From Chaetomium olivaceum (lineage: Eukaryota; Ascomycota; Sordariomycetes; Sordariales; Chaetomiaceae): a DNA stretch of 64,000 nt. Within the stretch, counting starts at the first letter, position 1. The number at the start of each line of letters is the position of its first letter. Below are positions 20,638 through 33,100 of the stretch, one piece after another. Where the stretch lies: NCBI GenBank assembly GCA_039881045.1, contig JAYWVB010000022.1, forward strand, positions 492,728-556,727, written 5' to 3'. Below the pieces are notes generated by a model, which was not told where the DNA came from, ran no database searches, and worked only from the letters and a program-made list of their open reading frames with translations. The position numbers and the translations under genes were made by a program.

Positions 20638-21925
20638 GGTTAGGCCGGTTGGCAGCAGCCGTGGTTGGTCACGCGGGACTGGGCCAGGCACAGAAGGGGG
20701 AGAAAAAGAAATGGAGAAAAAAAGGAAGAGTCAGGTGGTGGTGGCGCGAACTGCTTGACGAACGGGCTTGAACTTTGATCGCTGCGTTGTCTTACCTTTA
20801 AATTTTTACCGGGATAGTTAGCAATGCAAAAACCCGGCGTATTCCGTTTTCATGATAAAGTCACTAAGCAGGAGATTGACCTGACTGACTGACTCGCTAG
20901 CCTGACGATATGCACATCTGTATAACACGAGCCCCGGGAGGTTAATTAGTAGGATGGAAGACCAGACGATCGGTGCCCCGGAGAGGAAGAATAGTCCGTC
21001 TTCGGGGGAGGTGAGCGCCGGTCAGGGGGAGGACGGTGGACTGGGTGGTCAAGGTGGTGTATGTGTTATTTCGGTGGGAAAATTAGTTGGTTCGTTGGTG
21101 AGTTGGGTGACATCCCTGCGTTTTGCCCACCTACTAGGAGTGTATTTTGCCCGCCGTGTGTACGTACAATGTCTGTTCTTGTCAGTTAACCCTTTTCTTC
21201 TTCGCGGTGTGTTTCACTCGGCACGACCAATTAGAGGAATGAAACGGGATTTGCCCTTCGTCAAAAAATTTTTTATGTTTCACTGCTTTCCGGACTAACT
21301 AGGTGAGACGGCGATCGCTCCCCATGGTTGGGCCGGGGTGGTCATGGTGGTCATGGTGGTGTGCGGTGGTGTGCGGTGTGTGCCGTGACAACAGAAGGGT
21401 TGCGGTGTGCGCGTGTGTGTGTGGGACATAATTTAGGGGGGCCAGCAAAGAGTGGTGTCGTTGTCAAGATTGTTGGGATCTGTCTCGGAAATGGGATCGA
21501 GTCGCACGAGTACGAGGGCAGAGATGATGGTGTGCATGGAGAACCCCATCCGCGAACATTGCGTCCGTCGGCTTAGGACTTGGATGATTGTGGGTTGCAG
21601 CCCGGTTGCCGATGGTAAGGTAGCACGGCGTAGGCGAGAAGTACGGTCCAGGCGTCAACTTGTATGTACGTGTGCATGCGTGTATGCGTGCGTGCATACG
21701 TACGGATGTGCGGTGCTTTGGTGGACGGCATCGGGCGTTTGTTGCCGTTCTCTACGGAAATTGGTGTGGTACTACGAAGTAGTGCTATACCTATGCGAAC
21801 CCGGTTGGCACGGTGGTGGGACGGGGAGCCTCATGGCAGCAACATAGCCAACTCGGCTGCGGACCTCTTATATACTACCTCGCCTCCTTTTGTACACCTA
21901 CCCAGTCACGTAAGATGGCGCACGG

Positions 21926-24900
21926 CTACCCCCACGAAGCCGGCCCAAAGGTCTCGCCAGCCGCCAGAACCACCTGCACCGCATCGCCCCTGTAATCCAT
22001 AGTCCCCTTGACCACCTCATTCCCCCACCACTGCGGTGGCTCCACCTCCCTAAGCGTGAATGCAAAGAAGATCACCAGGGTGCTCAGGGCCAAGCCCAGA
22101 TCCAGGCCCGAGCTGGTGAGAAAGTTAAGACGGCTCCACCAGGCAAAGTGACGCTTCTTGATGAGGAACTGGAACACAAAGCCGACGATGCCCCAGGACA
22201 GGTAGTTGAGCGGGGTAGCGGGGGGGATGGCACCGGCGCCACCGAAGATGACGGGGGCCATAAGGTAACGTAGGAAGGACTTGGGCCGGCGCTTAGCCAG
22301 GATGTAGATGACGATGGGGGTCACCGCGCCCAGGATGAAGAAGAGGAACAGGGAGGAGTAGATCTGGCCCGGAGAGAAGATGCGGGCCGGGCCGATGAGG
22401 CCCCATATCACGGAGGCTGGACACGGATGCGTGTTAGTTCGGGCTAGAACTAATTTAGGGAGGTGGGGAGGAGCATGAAGGGGAATTACCCGAAAAGAAG
22501 ACACGGCCGCCCGGGCAAGTGAAGTGGTCCGGTTGGGTGGGCTCGCACACGTTGGGGATGGTCTTGAGCGCGTAGTTGAGGACAACCACCTGCACGAAAC
22601 AGGAGAAGGTGGTGGCGACGACCTGGGCCATGAACATGGTGCGCGGTGGGATCTTCATGTAGTGCCCGAACTTGAGGTCCGAGACAAACGTCAGGGCTTG
22701 TGACATGGTTATGTAACCAAAGGTTTTAAAGCTGAATTCATTAGTCAAGGCATCTAAACATGATGACACAAGGGAGAGAACGTTACATCATGAGGCCCAG
22801 CGGTCGGCCCGGCTGAATGTACCCATAGATGAACTCGGTGAGCACGTTCAGGCCGATCTGGTTGTTCGTGACGGCCTGGATGATGCCGATCGGAAGGGAA
22901 AAGACGAAGGAGATAAACACGGCTAGCAGAAACGCCCACCAGGTCATGTTGGTAGGCCAGGCGAGCACGGTCACGAAGCCAATAACGAGCATCTAGGGGG
23001 TGTGTGAGCAGACACAGATACTCCTGGACTGGAAGAGTGTATAGCCCACCACAGAGAACAGCGACATGTACCACCAAGTCGGTGCTTCCTTGTATCGCCT
23101 CATTAACTTCATGTGGATGTCGGGTTTCTCCGTTGTGCTGCTCTTGTACTGCCTCCAGATGGTCTTGCCGTGGTGCAAGTAGGTGTACACAACCAGAGAG
23201 GCGATGGCAGCAAAAGAAAGGCCGTAAGCGATGGCGAACGTCGTGCTGGTCTGTCAGTGGGGACTTGGAAGGACAAAAAGGGGGTGTGTACCTTAGGAAT
23301 AGAGGCGAGTAGTTGTTGTATGCCTCGACGTCCAGGGTATAGTCTGCGGAGAGAATGCGGGACACATCGTACTGCTTCCCCGTGTTGTCATACGTGTTGG
23401 AGTCGCTCATGGGCAGGTACTGGGAATACCAGGTGCCACTGTAGTGGAGAGCAGATGCGAGAAAAATGAAGAAGAAGACGACGCCGACCATCGTGTTTGC
23501 AATGGCGTGCCTGTATTACTTGTTAACCCTCCCTGGGTGAATACTTGCTAAAACCAGTCGGCACGTACCATGGCGGGATAAGGGGTGAACCCACAAAACC
23601 CGATATCTGGGTCCAGTCAAAGGTAATCGGCAACAACGAGAGACCGGTGTTGGAACCGAAAAGCTGATTGATGACCGGGCTGTTGGGCGCCAGCCAAGTC
23701 ATGAAGGTGAAGGCGCTCAGGAATTGGGCCAGAAATCCCGGGATGAAGTAGTAGACAAAGGCGCCGGCGGTGATGAGGCCGAACCACCTATACCGCGGCA
23801 TGGACCCTCCAATGACAGTTGGATCCCGGTCCTCGCTACTCTCATACATGGCGTTCATGAGGGTCACTGACACCAGGTTGCCGGGCCAGATCATGGCGGC
23901 GGGATACACTGTGTTGTTAGTATTCTCCTGATTGAACTGAAGTAGGAGAGTGAACTCACCCAAGAACCGCCTCATCATCCCAGCAATCCCATAGCCCAAA
24001 CTCTGCGTCGATACAACCAGCAGCAACTGCCACAGAAGGCCAAAGTCCTGCTTATAAAACACCTTCTGGGCTAGGATGATATCGGTCGCGTACGCCACGG
24101 AGAAGGAGACGCTCGCCATGACGACGATGATGGCATGCTCCTTGACGTTGAAAGGCCCGGGGTTCAGTTTTAGTTTTACTCTCTTGATGCCGACGCCTCT
24201 TCTCACCCCCTTGCCAAACCATAACATGGGCAAGGTCACTTCTTTGTCGGGAACGAACCTCGCCCATCCCCTCCCCAAAGGCCTAGAGTCAACAGTTAGC
24301 TTGACAATCCCTCTTCTTACAATACCTCCCAGCATACCCAGCCACACATCCACATCCCCGAACCACAACCCCCCAAATCGCCCCAAGAAAGAAATAGAAA
24401 GAAAACAGACTCACCAAGCAATAACCTGCGCAATCAACGCCCCCAAACTAATATTCGGCGACCTCAGCGAAAACAACGTATTCATACTAGCCCCCAGAAA
24501 AATCAAGCTCAGCCCGATCGCCCAAGCACGCACCGTGTTGCAGGGCAGGGAGGGGTCATCATAGGGGTGCACGGCGGCGCGCACCTCCGGGTAGGGCGAG
24601 TCCTCGATCTCTTCCTCTTCCTCATCCTCATCATCGTCGTCGTCGTCCTCACTACCCGAGCTGCCTTCACCATCCGCGCCGGCTACGAGGGGGGCGCGGT
24701 CCGAGTCGATGGAGGGGAGTTTGGTGAGGTGGATGTCGTCCCGGTGGTGGTGGTCGGTGGTGGAGAGGGAGTGGCGCGGGAGGGCCTGGTGGCGCTGGGC
24801 GTAGTCGACGGGCAGGTTGGGGTCGAGGAGGAGCTCGTTTTCGGAGCCTGACTCGTCGTCGTCATGGTCGTTGGCTGAGTGGCCGGGCCGGAGGAGGGAG

Positions 24901-25106
24901 AGGCCGGCTTTGAGGTGGCTGAGGGGGGAGGAGGGGGAGGCGGGTCGAGGTTGGGGTTGAGGGCGGGAGCGGGAGGGTCCTGCGCTGGTCTCGAGTCCTG
25001 AGGTTCGGGAGGTGGATGGCGGTTTGGAGTTCTTGTCCTGGAGGGTTGATGATGGGAGGGGTTGGAGAGGCACATCCGAGGATGTGGAGCCCGAGGGTCT
25101 GGCCAT
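21926..25106 (-). CDS. OPT-family oligopeptide transporter
   Basis: Eight exons (24415-25106, 23960-24282, 23569-23908, 23292-23510, 23050-23245, 22787-22992, 22490-22731, 21926-22416) join in phase to 902 residues. The first about 180 residues are a disordered Ser/Pro-rich cytosolic tail with a long acidic run. The rest is a many-span transporter. It carries both family signatures: NPGPFNVKEH early in the membrane part and KIPPR (in HYMKIPPRTMF) in the second half. OPT proteins import small peptides, or metal-peptide and glutathione-type substrates, with protons across the plasma membrane; the substrate cannot be assigned. The donor chosen at 23049 (GTGGGC) is weak and the true junction could differ slightly. 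It is divergent from the ketoacyl synthase gene. Confidence 0.9.
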
Positions 25107-25949
25107 GGTTGGGCGTGGGTTATCCGGGTATCAACATGAGATTGAAGATGAAAATCTTATGAACTGTTGAGACCGAATATGGAATGCGCGCGTTCAGAGC
25201 ATTGTGAGCTGGACGTGTGTGTCTCTTCCGATGCCGGCGTCGTTGCTGATGCTGAATTGGGTTGCCGCGCAGCTCAAAGGGAAGGCACTCAAGACGCCTT
25301 GGTTATCAACCCGCCAAAAGTCTACTACCTAATGTGTGTCGGAGAGCAATTCAACAGGATGAGTTTAAGATGATTTCGAAGTGAGTTGAAGTGTGGACGT
25401 GGCCCTCCCGGACGTGACACAGAGCTGAGCTGATCCTAGGAGCCTCTTCTGAACCGAATTGATGAGTTTCTGAGCTCGAGCCCGTCAATCCAGACAATTC
25501 GGGAATTTACCGAAAAAATAGCTATTTGGTGTATCTTGAGCTCTCATCGCATGTTTGCTCGTTGTTGTCTTATTCAGATCGGTTTCCGGCCAAGTGGCCC
25601 CCGGACAAAGAACGTCAGCTTCCACAGGGGTCCGTCAGGAAGGAACCCAATCGTGCCAGAGGCTCTGTTTCGGACAGGGGTTGGGCAGCTCCCACAGCCG
25701 CTAAGCTCAACACAGTTAGTTACTTCTCAGAGCTCCCCAAGATCGATGGAAAGCTGCAAGGAGCTTATGATTTTGACATCCATCAATTATTCCACCTTCC
25801 GGTTTTGGTTTTCTCTTTCAACCATCACGGTTTCTCTTTTTTAACCTTAGTTTAACTCAACTTCTCTCCAACACCACACCACACCAAACTACACCCCACC
25901 ACACCACACCCCAACCCAACCATCCCCCCAAAGAAATGCCCCCATCACC
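25107..25949. promoter_or_regulatory. Shared upstream region of OPT transporter and ketoacyl synthase
   Basis: An 840-bp gap between two divergent start codons. A pyrimidine- and CACACC-rich stretch (about 25858-25945) lies directly before the ketoacyl synthase start. No specific site was recognised. Confidence 0.5.
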
Positions 25950-27438
25950 ATGCGGCGCGTCGTCGTGACCGGCCTCGGCGCCATCACGCCCCTCGGCGTC
26001 GGGGTGCGCCGCACCTGGCAGCGGCTTCTGGCGTCCGAGTCCGGCCTGGTCAGCGTGGCCGACCGCGGCCGGGACGCCGCCGAACAGGCCCAGTGGCGCG
26101 GCCTGACCAGCACCGTCGCCGGCATCGTGCCCGTGCCCGTGCCCTCCGGGGAAGCAGAAAATGGAAAAGAGGGTGGCGACGGCGATGGCGATGGCCTCTG
26201 GCGCCCCGCCGACTGGCTCGACGCCGCGGACCAGCGTCGCATGTCTACTTTTGCACAGTATGCTGCTGCTGCTGCTGAGATGGCTCTGCGCGACGCCGGC
26301 TGGCGGCCGACGCGGCACGAGGACCAGGAGATGACGGGTGTGTGTCTGGGAAGTGGGATCGGCAATCTGGAGGACTTTTATGCGACCAGTGTCGCGTTTG
26401 ATCGAGGGGTAGGCTGGCTTCCTCCTCCGCATGGGTAAGACATTTATTCGTATGGTTTTGCTGAGACTTTGTGGGCTTGGTGTCCCCCGGGCGGGTGAAT
26501 TAGGGCTACAAGAAGGTCTCGCCGCTGTTTGTGCCCAAGATCTTGATCAACCTCGCCGCGGGGCATATTGCCATGCGCTATGGCCTGCGCGGGCCGAACC
26601 ATGCCGCTACTACGGCGTGTACTACGGGCGCGCATTCGATCGGGGATGCGGCGCGGTTTATCGCCTTTGGGGATGCCGATGTCATGGTGGCAGGCGGTGC
26701 TGAGTCGTGCATCCACCCGCTTACGTTTGCTGGCTTTGGGCGGTCGAGGTCGTTGTCTACTGCGTATAACCACGACCCGTCGGCGAGCTGTCGGCCGTTT
26801 GATGCGGACCGCGCTGGGTTTGTGGTGGCCGAGGGGGCTGCGGTAGTGGTGCTTGAAGAGTTGGAGCATGCTAAGCGGAGAGGTGCTACGATTCTGGCAG
26901 AGCTGAAGGGGTATGGGTGTAGCGGCGACGCACACCATATGACGGCCCCGAGAGAAGATGGGTCGGGGGCGCTGTCGGCCATGAAGAAAGCGCTGAAGAA
27001 CGCCGGGGTCAAGCCTGGACAGGTTGATTACATCAACGCACATGCCACTGGCACGCTGGTCGGCGATGCTGCTGAGGCGATGGCCATCCAGACGCTGATG
27101 ATGGGCGAGGAGGGTGTGGAGGAGGAGAGCAAGATCACGACGAGCAGCACAAAAGGGGCCATTGGGCACCTGCTGGGCGCAGCCGGCGCCATCGAGGCCG
27201 TATTTTCGATTCTCGCTATCACCGAGGTGAGTACCAGCCGCCATGTCTTTCAGAGGTTTTGACTAAGACTTATCAGAACGCTGTTCCCCCGACATTGAAT
27301 CTATCTAAACCGGATGTCGGCGCACAATTCAACTTTGTGCCCCACGAGGCGCAACAGAAGAAGGTCAAAGTGGCTGTCTCCAACAGCTTTGGCTTTGGCG
27401 GCACTAATGCCTCACTCGTTTTCTCCGAGCTGGACTAG
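25950..27438 (+). CDS. CEM1: Mitochondrial 3-oxoacyl-ACP synthase (KAS)
   Basis: Exons 25950-26408, 26504-27226 and 27277-27438 join in phase to 447 residues. The protein starts directly with the thiolase fold (RRVVVTGLGAITPLG). It carries the KAS catalytic Cys in ATTACTTGAHS, the first His in INAHATGTLVGDAAE, and the Lys and second His in STKGAIGHLLGAAGA. A Gly-rich SFGFGGTNASLVF lies near the end, as in the family. It condenses malonyl-ACP with acyl-ACP in the type II mitochondrial pathway, whose octanoyl-ACP product is the precursor of lipoate. This links it functionally to protein X at 6.4-7.9 kb, although they are not adjacent. No cleavable presequence is obvious, so mitochondrial location is inferred from family identity. 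A region around residues 65-85 is a lineage-specific acidic/Gly insertion. Confidence 0.9.
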
Positions 27439-27814
27439 ACATGGGAGATACGTCCATGTAAATTAAATGTACGATGTAAGTATATTGTATACAACAAAGG
27501 ATGGGGAATGGGATGGCATGGGTGTATCCCACAGCGGGCCCAGGATGAAATTGATCCATGCAAGCCAAAATGGTCTCGGCGCCTTCACCAAGAAGTTACA
27601 TCTTGTACACTGATCCCATGTTAACATATTCATCTGCGTTGTCCGTTAGGATGGGTGGTCGTGTGGTGATGGCACGGGGAGCATACACAACCCTAACCCC
27701 TATCGCTAAACACCAGAAACTACATTTTTTGGGTTGAAGGTCGAGCGAATCGCGACAAGCTCCCAACTAACAACGTCAACTCCGTCCTTCCGTCTACAAC
27801 TCCATAAATGCGCA

Positions 27815-28833
27815 ATGGCTTGCCGCGGTTGCAGTACAGGCCTCGGCCGATTTCCCAAGAGGATAGCAGTACCCCTCCGCCAGAACTTCCTCGACGTCGC
27901 CCCATTACCAGCATCATCACGATGTGCCCTCTCAACCACTTCCTTAGCTCCGATCGTATCGTTTGCAACAAGACCGAACACATCTAGTCGAGCGACCCGC
28001 CGAACCCTCCACACGACGTCACCCCGGCAAAAGTTCAACTTGAAGGAAATGCTGACTGACCGCGTCCGCGAGAGCCTGTCAACGGGGAATAACACCTACT
28101 ACATCTACAAGGCGACCGAGGTGCTATACAAGGCCTGCGCCGCCCAAGCCGACTATACCATTGAGGCAGCAGACCGCAAGGCGGGGACACTGAAAACTAC
28201 AGAAGATGGCGAGGAGATTGGCACGAGCAAAGTCGGGACATGGCATAACGGTATGCCCCTCTTTCACCCCCTGCAGAAGACTTACAGCCTAACTAACCCG
28301 TTCCCCCACCCGCAGACCTCGCTCTCCTCCCGACCTTTAGCACCTGGGCCCACGTCACCATGCTGCACATGTACCTGCTCGTGGTCCGCTTCCGCTGCCT
28401 CGACCCGGCCGGCCAGCAGGCCTGGCAGTCGCAGCTGGTCAACCACTTCTTCTACCAGGCCGAGGCCAAGATGGAGGACGTGCACGACCTGTCCTCGCGC
28501 ATGATCCGCCAGACCTACCTCAAGGACCTGTTCGTCCAGTGGCGCGGTCTGATCCTGGCCTGCGACGAGGGAATTGTTAAGGGGGATGCCGTGCTCGCCT
28601 CGGCCGTGTGGCGCAACCTGTTCAAGGCGCGGGAGGACGTGGATGCGCGCGCGCTGGCCGCCGTGGTCGCTTGGATGCGGGCAGGGTTGAGGGAGTTGGG
28701 GGAGCTGCCGGACGAGGATATAGCCTCAGCGGTCAAGGTGCTGCCGGAGCTGAGGACGCAGTCTGCGATGGTGGATGTACCGACGGCGTCGATGAGGACG
28801 GCCTTCTCGCACGCGGGGATTGCCCCGCCGTGA
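27815..28833 (+). CDS. CBP3: Ubiquinol-cytochrome c reductase assembly chaperone
   Basis: Exons 27815-28250 and 28316-28833 (65-bp intron with an AACTAAC branch site) join in phase to 317 residues. The frame is open upstream, but the first ATG is at 27815. The N-terminus has many Arg, Ser and Ala and few acidic residues, consistent with a mitochondrial presequence. The core matches the Cbp3/UQCC1 chaperone family: TWAHVTMLHMYLLVVRFRC, then NHFFYQAEAKMEDVHDL, then LKDLFVQWRGLILACDEG. With Cbp6 it binds mitoribosomes and newly made cytochrome b, promoting translation and early complex III assembly. It converges with DHFR, with about 100 bp between the stop codons. Confidence 0.88.
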
Positions 28834-28935
28834 TAAGACATGTACATACATGTATAACACTGTAAAAAAAAAGACCAACCACAACCTGTAACACATAACA
28901 ATATACCCCGCCCCAACCAACGAACACTGGATAGA

Positions 28936-29790
28936 TCAGTCCACCCGCTCCCACATCTCAAACTGATACTCGGTCCCCGCCTCCTCCTGCACGCCCCTGG
29001 GCACCTGCTCACCCAACCACGCATCCATCTCGGCCTGCCCGCTCCGCCGCCACCCGTTCTCAGCCACCCCAGACTCGGGCAAGGTCACCGGAAAGAAGGT
29101 ATCACACTCAAACGCCGTGCGCACCCGTGTCAGCAGCACCCGCCTCGCCTCCCGCAGCTCCAGCGCCGCGCGGTAGATCTGCGCGCCGCCGATGACAAAC
29201 ACCCTGCCCGACGCAGCACCAGCACCCGCAACCCCAGCCCCAGCCCCAGCCCCAGCCCCAACCCCAGTAACACCCCCCTCCCCCTTCCCCCCCGCAGGAT
29301 CAGGATCGGACGTAAAAGAAACAGCAGACGACCCCAGAGAAGCCAGAGCCTCCTCCAAGCTCCCCGCCACCAGCACGCCCTCGGCCGGCGGCGGCGAGGG
29401 CGGCAGCGAGCGCGAGACGACCACGTTGCGCCGCCCCGGCAGCGGGCGGAAGCGCGGCGGGATGCTCTCCCACGTGCGGCGGCCCATTACAACGGCGTTC
29501 TGCACCTGGCCCTGGCCTGGCGCTGGCGCTGGCGCTGGCGTGCTTGTTGCTGGGGTTGTTGCTGAGGCTGTTGCTGAGGCTGTTGCAGTGGGGGTAGGAG
29601 TGGCGGTAGCGGTGGGGGTGGAAGCAGAGGTAGAGGGCACGCGCTTGGTGACGCGCGCAAAGTAGGCCATCTCCCTGCGCAGACCGGTCCAGGGGAGGGT
29701 GCCGTTGCGGCCGATGCCCATTTGCTGCGTGGCCGCGACGATGAGGGTGAGTTCGGGGAGGGCGGTGGTGGCTGTGGTTGTTGCTGCCAT
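28936..29790 (-). CDS. DFR1: Dihydrofolate reductase
   Basis: A single-exon frame of 284 residues, longer than the usual 190-230. Family blocks are present in order: IVAATQQMGIGRNGTLPW at the N-terminus, MGRRTWESIPPRFRPLPGR, VFVIGGAQIYRAAL (cofactor side), and LTRVRTAFECDTFFP. It reduces dihydrofolate to tetrahydrofolate with NADPH for thymidylate, purine and methionine synthesis. Two low-complexity insertions explain the extra length. One is Ala/Thr/Pro-rich (about residues 52-95) before the MGRRTW block, and one is Gly/Ala-rich (about 160-195) before VFVIGG. Both are encoded by simple DNA repeats. They lie in surface loops by comparison with the fold, so the enzyme may still work. Confidence 0.92.
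   Translation of the reverse strand: MAATTTATTALPELTLIVAATQQMGIGRNGTLPWTGLRREMAYFARVTKRVPSTSASTPTATATPTPTATASATASATTPATSTPAPAPAPGQGQVQNAVVMGRRTWESIPPRFRPLPGRRNVVVSRSLPPSPPPAEGVLVAGSLEEALASLGSSAVSFTSDPDPAGGKGEGGVTGVGAGAGAGAGVAGAGAASGRVFVIGGAQIYRAALELREARRVLLTRVRTAFECDTFFPVTLPESGVAENGWRRSGQAEMDAWLGEQVPRGVQEEAGTEYQFEMWERVD
29226..29270. repeat. CCCCAG-type repeat inside DHFR
   Basis: Tandem CCCCAG units encode the Gly/Ala-rich insertion of DHFR on the minus strand. Confidence 0.9.
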
Positions 29791-30198
29791 GGTGGGTGGT
29801 TTTTGTTGGTTTTTATATACTTTGGTTGGTAGACTGCTGCAGCTGCGGTGGTTCGTGATGGGCTGTGGTTATTGAGCAGTTTGCTGTGGTTGTGAAAGAA
29901 GGAGTCCAGAGTTGAGACCCGAGTGAATGCAAAGTGAAAGAGAAGGTGGGGCATCAAATCGACATTTTGTGCGCCATTGGCCGGGCAAAGAAGATGGAAT
30001 GCCTCTGAGACGACAAACACATAACACCACTTCCAACTCAACTCGCTCATTACAAGTCTATATTCCCGCCTCACCGCCCAAATCTATCATTACTATATCT
30101 CCTACCACCATCAAGACAAGCAACATCCCAGCCCGACAACACAACAACAGGGTAGATCACCTACAGCAAGATGTATATATAGATAACCCCCCCACACG
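29791..30198. promoter_or_regulatory. Gap between DHFR start and YPP1 3' end
   Basis: About 400 bp upstream of the DHFR start codon that also holds the YPP1 3' flank. No gene was seen. Confidence 0.5.
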
Positions 30199-33100
30199 CT
30201 ACAGCACATACCCACCCCCGACAACCTCCCACCCCCTGACCCCGCGCCCATCCTCCAGCTCCACACACCACCACAACGCATTCCGCGCCTTATCTAGCTG
30301 CCCGCTCTCCTCGTAGGCCCTTGCTAGCGCAAACCACGCCTCGGAGTAGTTCCACCCGCTGCCCAGCTTGGTCAGCGCCGAGAGCAGGCCGTACGCGCGG
30401 TCGCGCGCCGCTAGGCGATCGTTCAGTGGCAGCGACGTCGCCTTGTGCGGCGGCGGCAGCGGCGCGCCGAGGAATGATGATGATGGTGATGACATTGTTG
30501 CGGCTGGTGGGGAGGTTGGGCGGCCGTTGATTAGGATGACCTCTGCCGACTGGGAGTGCGGCTTTGGTTTGGGCCGCGTGGGCCCGAGGCCGAGGGGTGC
30601 AGATGGCAATTCGGGGGTTGTCTGTGTCTCCTTGTTGTGGGCTGGGAGGTGTGTGTGTGTGTCGGGTCCGGAGGTAAAGATGCTGTCGCCGCCCAGAGAC
30701 AGCTTGCCGAGGTCCAGCCCCGGCACCGCTGGCGGCGGGAGCAGCTTTTCTGTGTAGATATCCAAGAGAATGTTAGACAGCCCGACAATGGCGCCGGGGT
30801 GGTCGGGGAAGTGCGTCAGCGCCGTCTCAAAGTCGGCGCGCGCCTGGTATGGCCGCTCGCGGGCGAGGGAGAGCTCTCCTTTCTGTGCGCAGTTAGCGTC
30901 GGCCAGTTCACACCATATTCCTACCGCAGAGCTTACCTCAACCCAAACGTCCGCCAGGACCTCCTCGGCACTCTTCTCCATCCCCCAGCCAACCTGCCGC
31001 ACCGACAGCGCGACCGAAGTCTCGTTCACCACGTCCGCTTCGAGGCTCTGCGCGGCACTCTGCGCCTCAACAGTCGCTTTGCTTGCGTCCTCGAGAAGCC
31101 CCGCCCGGCGATAGAAGCCCGCAATCACCAACCACACCTTCACCAGGATCGCCTTCCTCCGCCGCCGGTTATGGTCGGGCGAGAACTGGACAAACGGCAG
31201 GAGCGGCGAAAATGCCGGCGTCACCTGTCCAGCTGCCACCTCGGTCCTCGAGCGGGATGAAGACCTGCCAGAGGTTTCTCTTGGGGGCTCCACCGTCTGC
31301 TTAGGAGGGAAATAGTTTGGCAGGCCCCGCTCGTCAAAGGCGGCAAAGTATTTGTCGCCGTCAATAGGGGGTACCGGCGGCCCTCCCGTGCTGAGCGCGC
31401 GAGCCCGGCTGCCGCTGCGGTCACGTTTGCGCAGGCTGTTGCGGGTCCGCTTGATGTCGTCCGACTTGGCCGACTTGGTCGACCTGCGGCTCGAGTACGG
31501 GTCGGCTGCGTCGCTCGATGATTGGACTGTGGTTGCGTTGCTCTGGGTTGTCTGCGGCCGGGATTGTATCGTTGCCAGCTTCTCGTTGTTGTTTACGACG
31601 CTTTGCCTCGGCTGTGCCTTTTCGTGCCTGCTGCCGAAGACGCTACCTCTGAAGCTGCGCAGCGTCGCGGCTGTCTTGGGTGGCTCCGCTTTGGAAAGCT
31701 CAACCTTTTGTTCCAAATCGCCAAATAGCCGCGGGAACAGAGTGAGCAGCTCCGTGCTCGCGTTGACAGCGACGGCCGGGCCTTCAATCACCTCTAGGAT
31801 GGCAAGCTGCGTCATCTTGATTTGCAGAATGCTCTCCTTTTCGTAGTCGTCCATCTCGTCCACGATGCCGTCGCCCGACCTGTCCTTAATCCCGGCCTCT
31901 TTGAGGTGCTCGCTCCGAACGCCACCGTCCAGATGCCTGCTCCCAAATAGCACGTGGGGATCCTTGAACTGCTCGATGGCGCCCTCGCAAGCCCTAGCGG
32001 CCATGACGTATTCCTGCCGGGCACTAAGCATGAGTGCCAGCAGATGCCAAAGCGGAATAAGCGACCGCTCCCGCCAATATGGCCCCAGACGCAGTTCCTG
32101 GCTTGTGCTGAGGGACTTCTCCGTAAGAAGCGCCGTCTTGACCAGCTCGATGGACGCCGACAGCTTGCGCTGCTCGGCGAGCAGCACGCCCAGCGCAAAC
32201 ACACCCCGGGCATCGACGGCCTGACCAAAGCGGGGCGCCAGTGATCTCCCGAGGCATTGCATCGCCTTCTCCTGGACCGTGGAGCGAGACTCGGGGTCGT
32301 ACGTCATCCGCGCCCACTCGGCCTGCGCCAACCCGACCGACTGCCACGCCACGGCCAGAACATTCGGCGGCACCACGTCCTCGGGATCAGCGGTTTCCCA
32401 ATCACGCCTCTCCTCTTCCTCGACCATATCCTCGAGCTCCTCGCCCAGCTTGTGTGCCTTTTCCGCCGCCTCCCTGCTGCCAAACCGGCACAGAGCTGCG
32501 ATGCCAGTCGAAATGGTCTCCAGCACGATCGCGTTGCTGTCCAGGGCAGGTTCGCGGTGGCCCGTCTTTGCCACCCGCGCCTTGCCCTTTTTGACCAGCT
32601 CGAGCCACGAGTCGAACGACATGAAAGCCAGGTCAAACTCGGCCACGGCCAGGTGGACGGTAAACAGATGCCTCAAGATCGCCGTCGAGTGGTACGTCTT
32701 GGCCGCGGCGCCATACAGGCTATCCAGCGTGGTCCGACATAGCGCTTCCCTCCCGCCAGGCCCCAGCTCATGCTCCTTCCACCCCCGCCCGTTCAAGATC
32801 TCCCAGTTCTGCATCATCCGCCGCACAAACTCCTCCACCTCGAGCCGCTCCTCGTCCGCCCGGGGAAACTTCGTCTCACCATACAACAGCCCCTGATACG
32901 CCGCCTCAACCTGCTTCAACTCCGTCCTCAGCCTTCCCCGCGCCGAGTTCTCCCCACCGCTCACCACCACCACCGAATACCCCGTCGGGAACGGCAAATC
33001 CCCCTGCAGCACCTCCGACACTGCAAAATAATACTCCCCCCACACCTTCCTCCGCGGCACCGCCCCGCGAAACCCCAACCCCCCAGGCACCGGCCCACCC

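Larger units (their letters stand above)
18846..21925. other. Large intergenic region with tandem repeats, no gene seen
   Basis: About 3.1 kb between the dioxygenase start and the OPT transporter 3' end. No conserved protein was found in any frame. It includes (GT)n-like tracts near 20388-20430, repeated TCGCTTCTCGC and an 8-bp GCTGGGCT repeat near 20604-20637, and a GT/AC-rich TGTATGTACGTGTGCATGCG-type stretch near 21660-21705. Confidence 0.6.

Noticed and set aside
24683..25075. Pro/Ser/Thr-rich frame in the OPT first exon
   Set aside because: Alternate frame of the disordered transporter N-terminus.
29487..30074. Pro/Gln-rich minus-strand frame over DHFR
   Set aside because: Alternate frame of the DHFR repeat tract.
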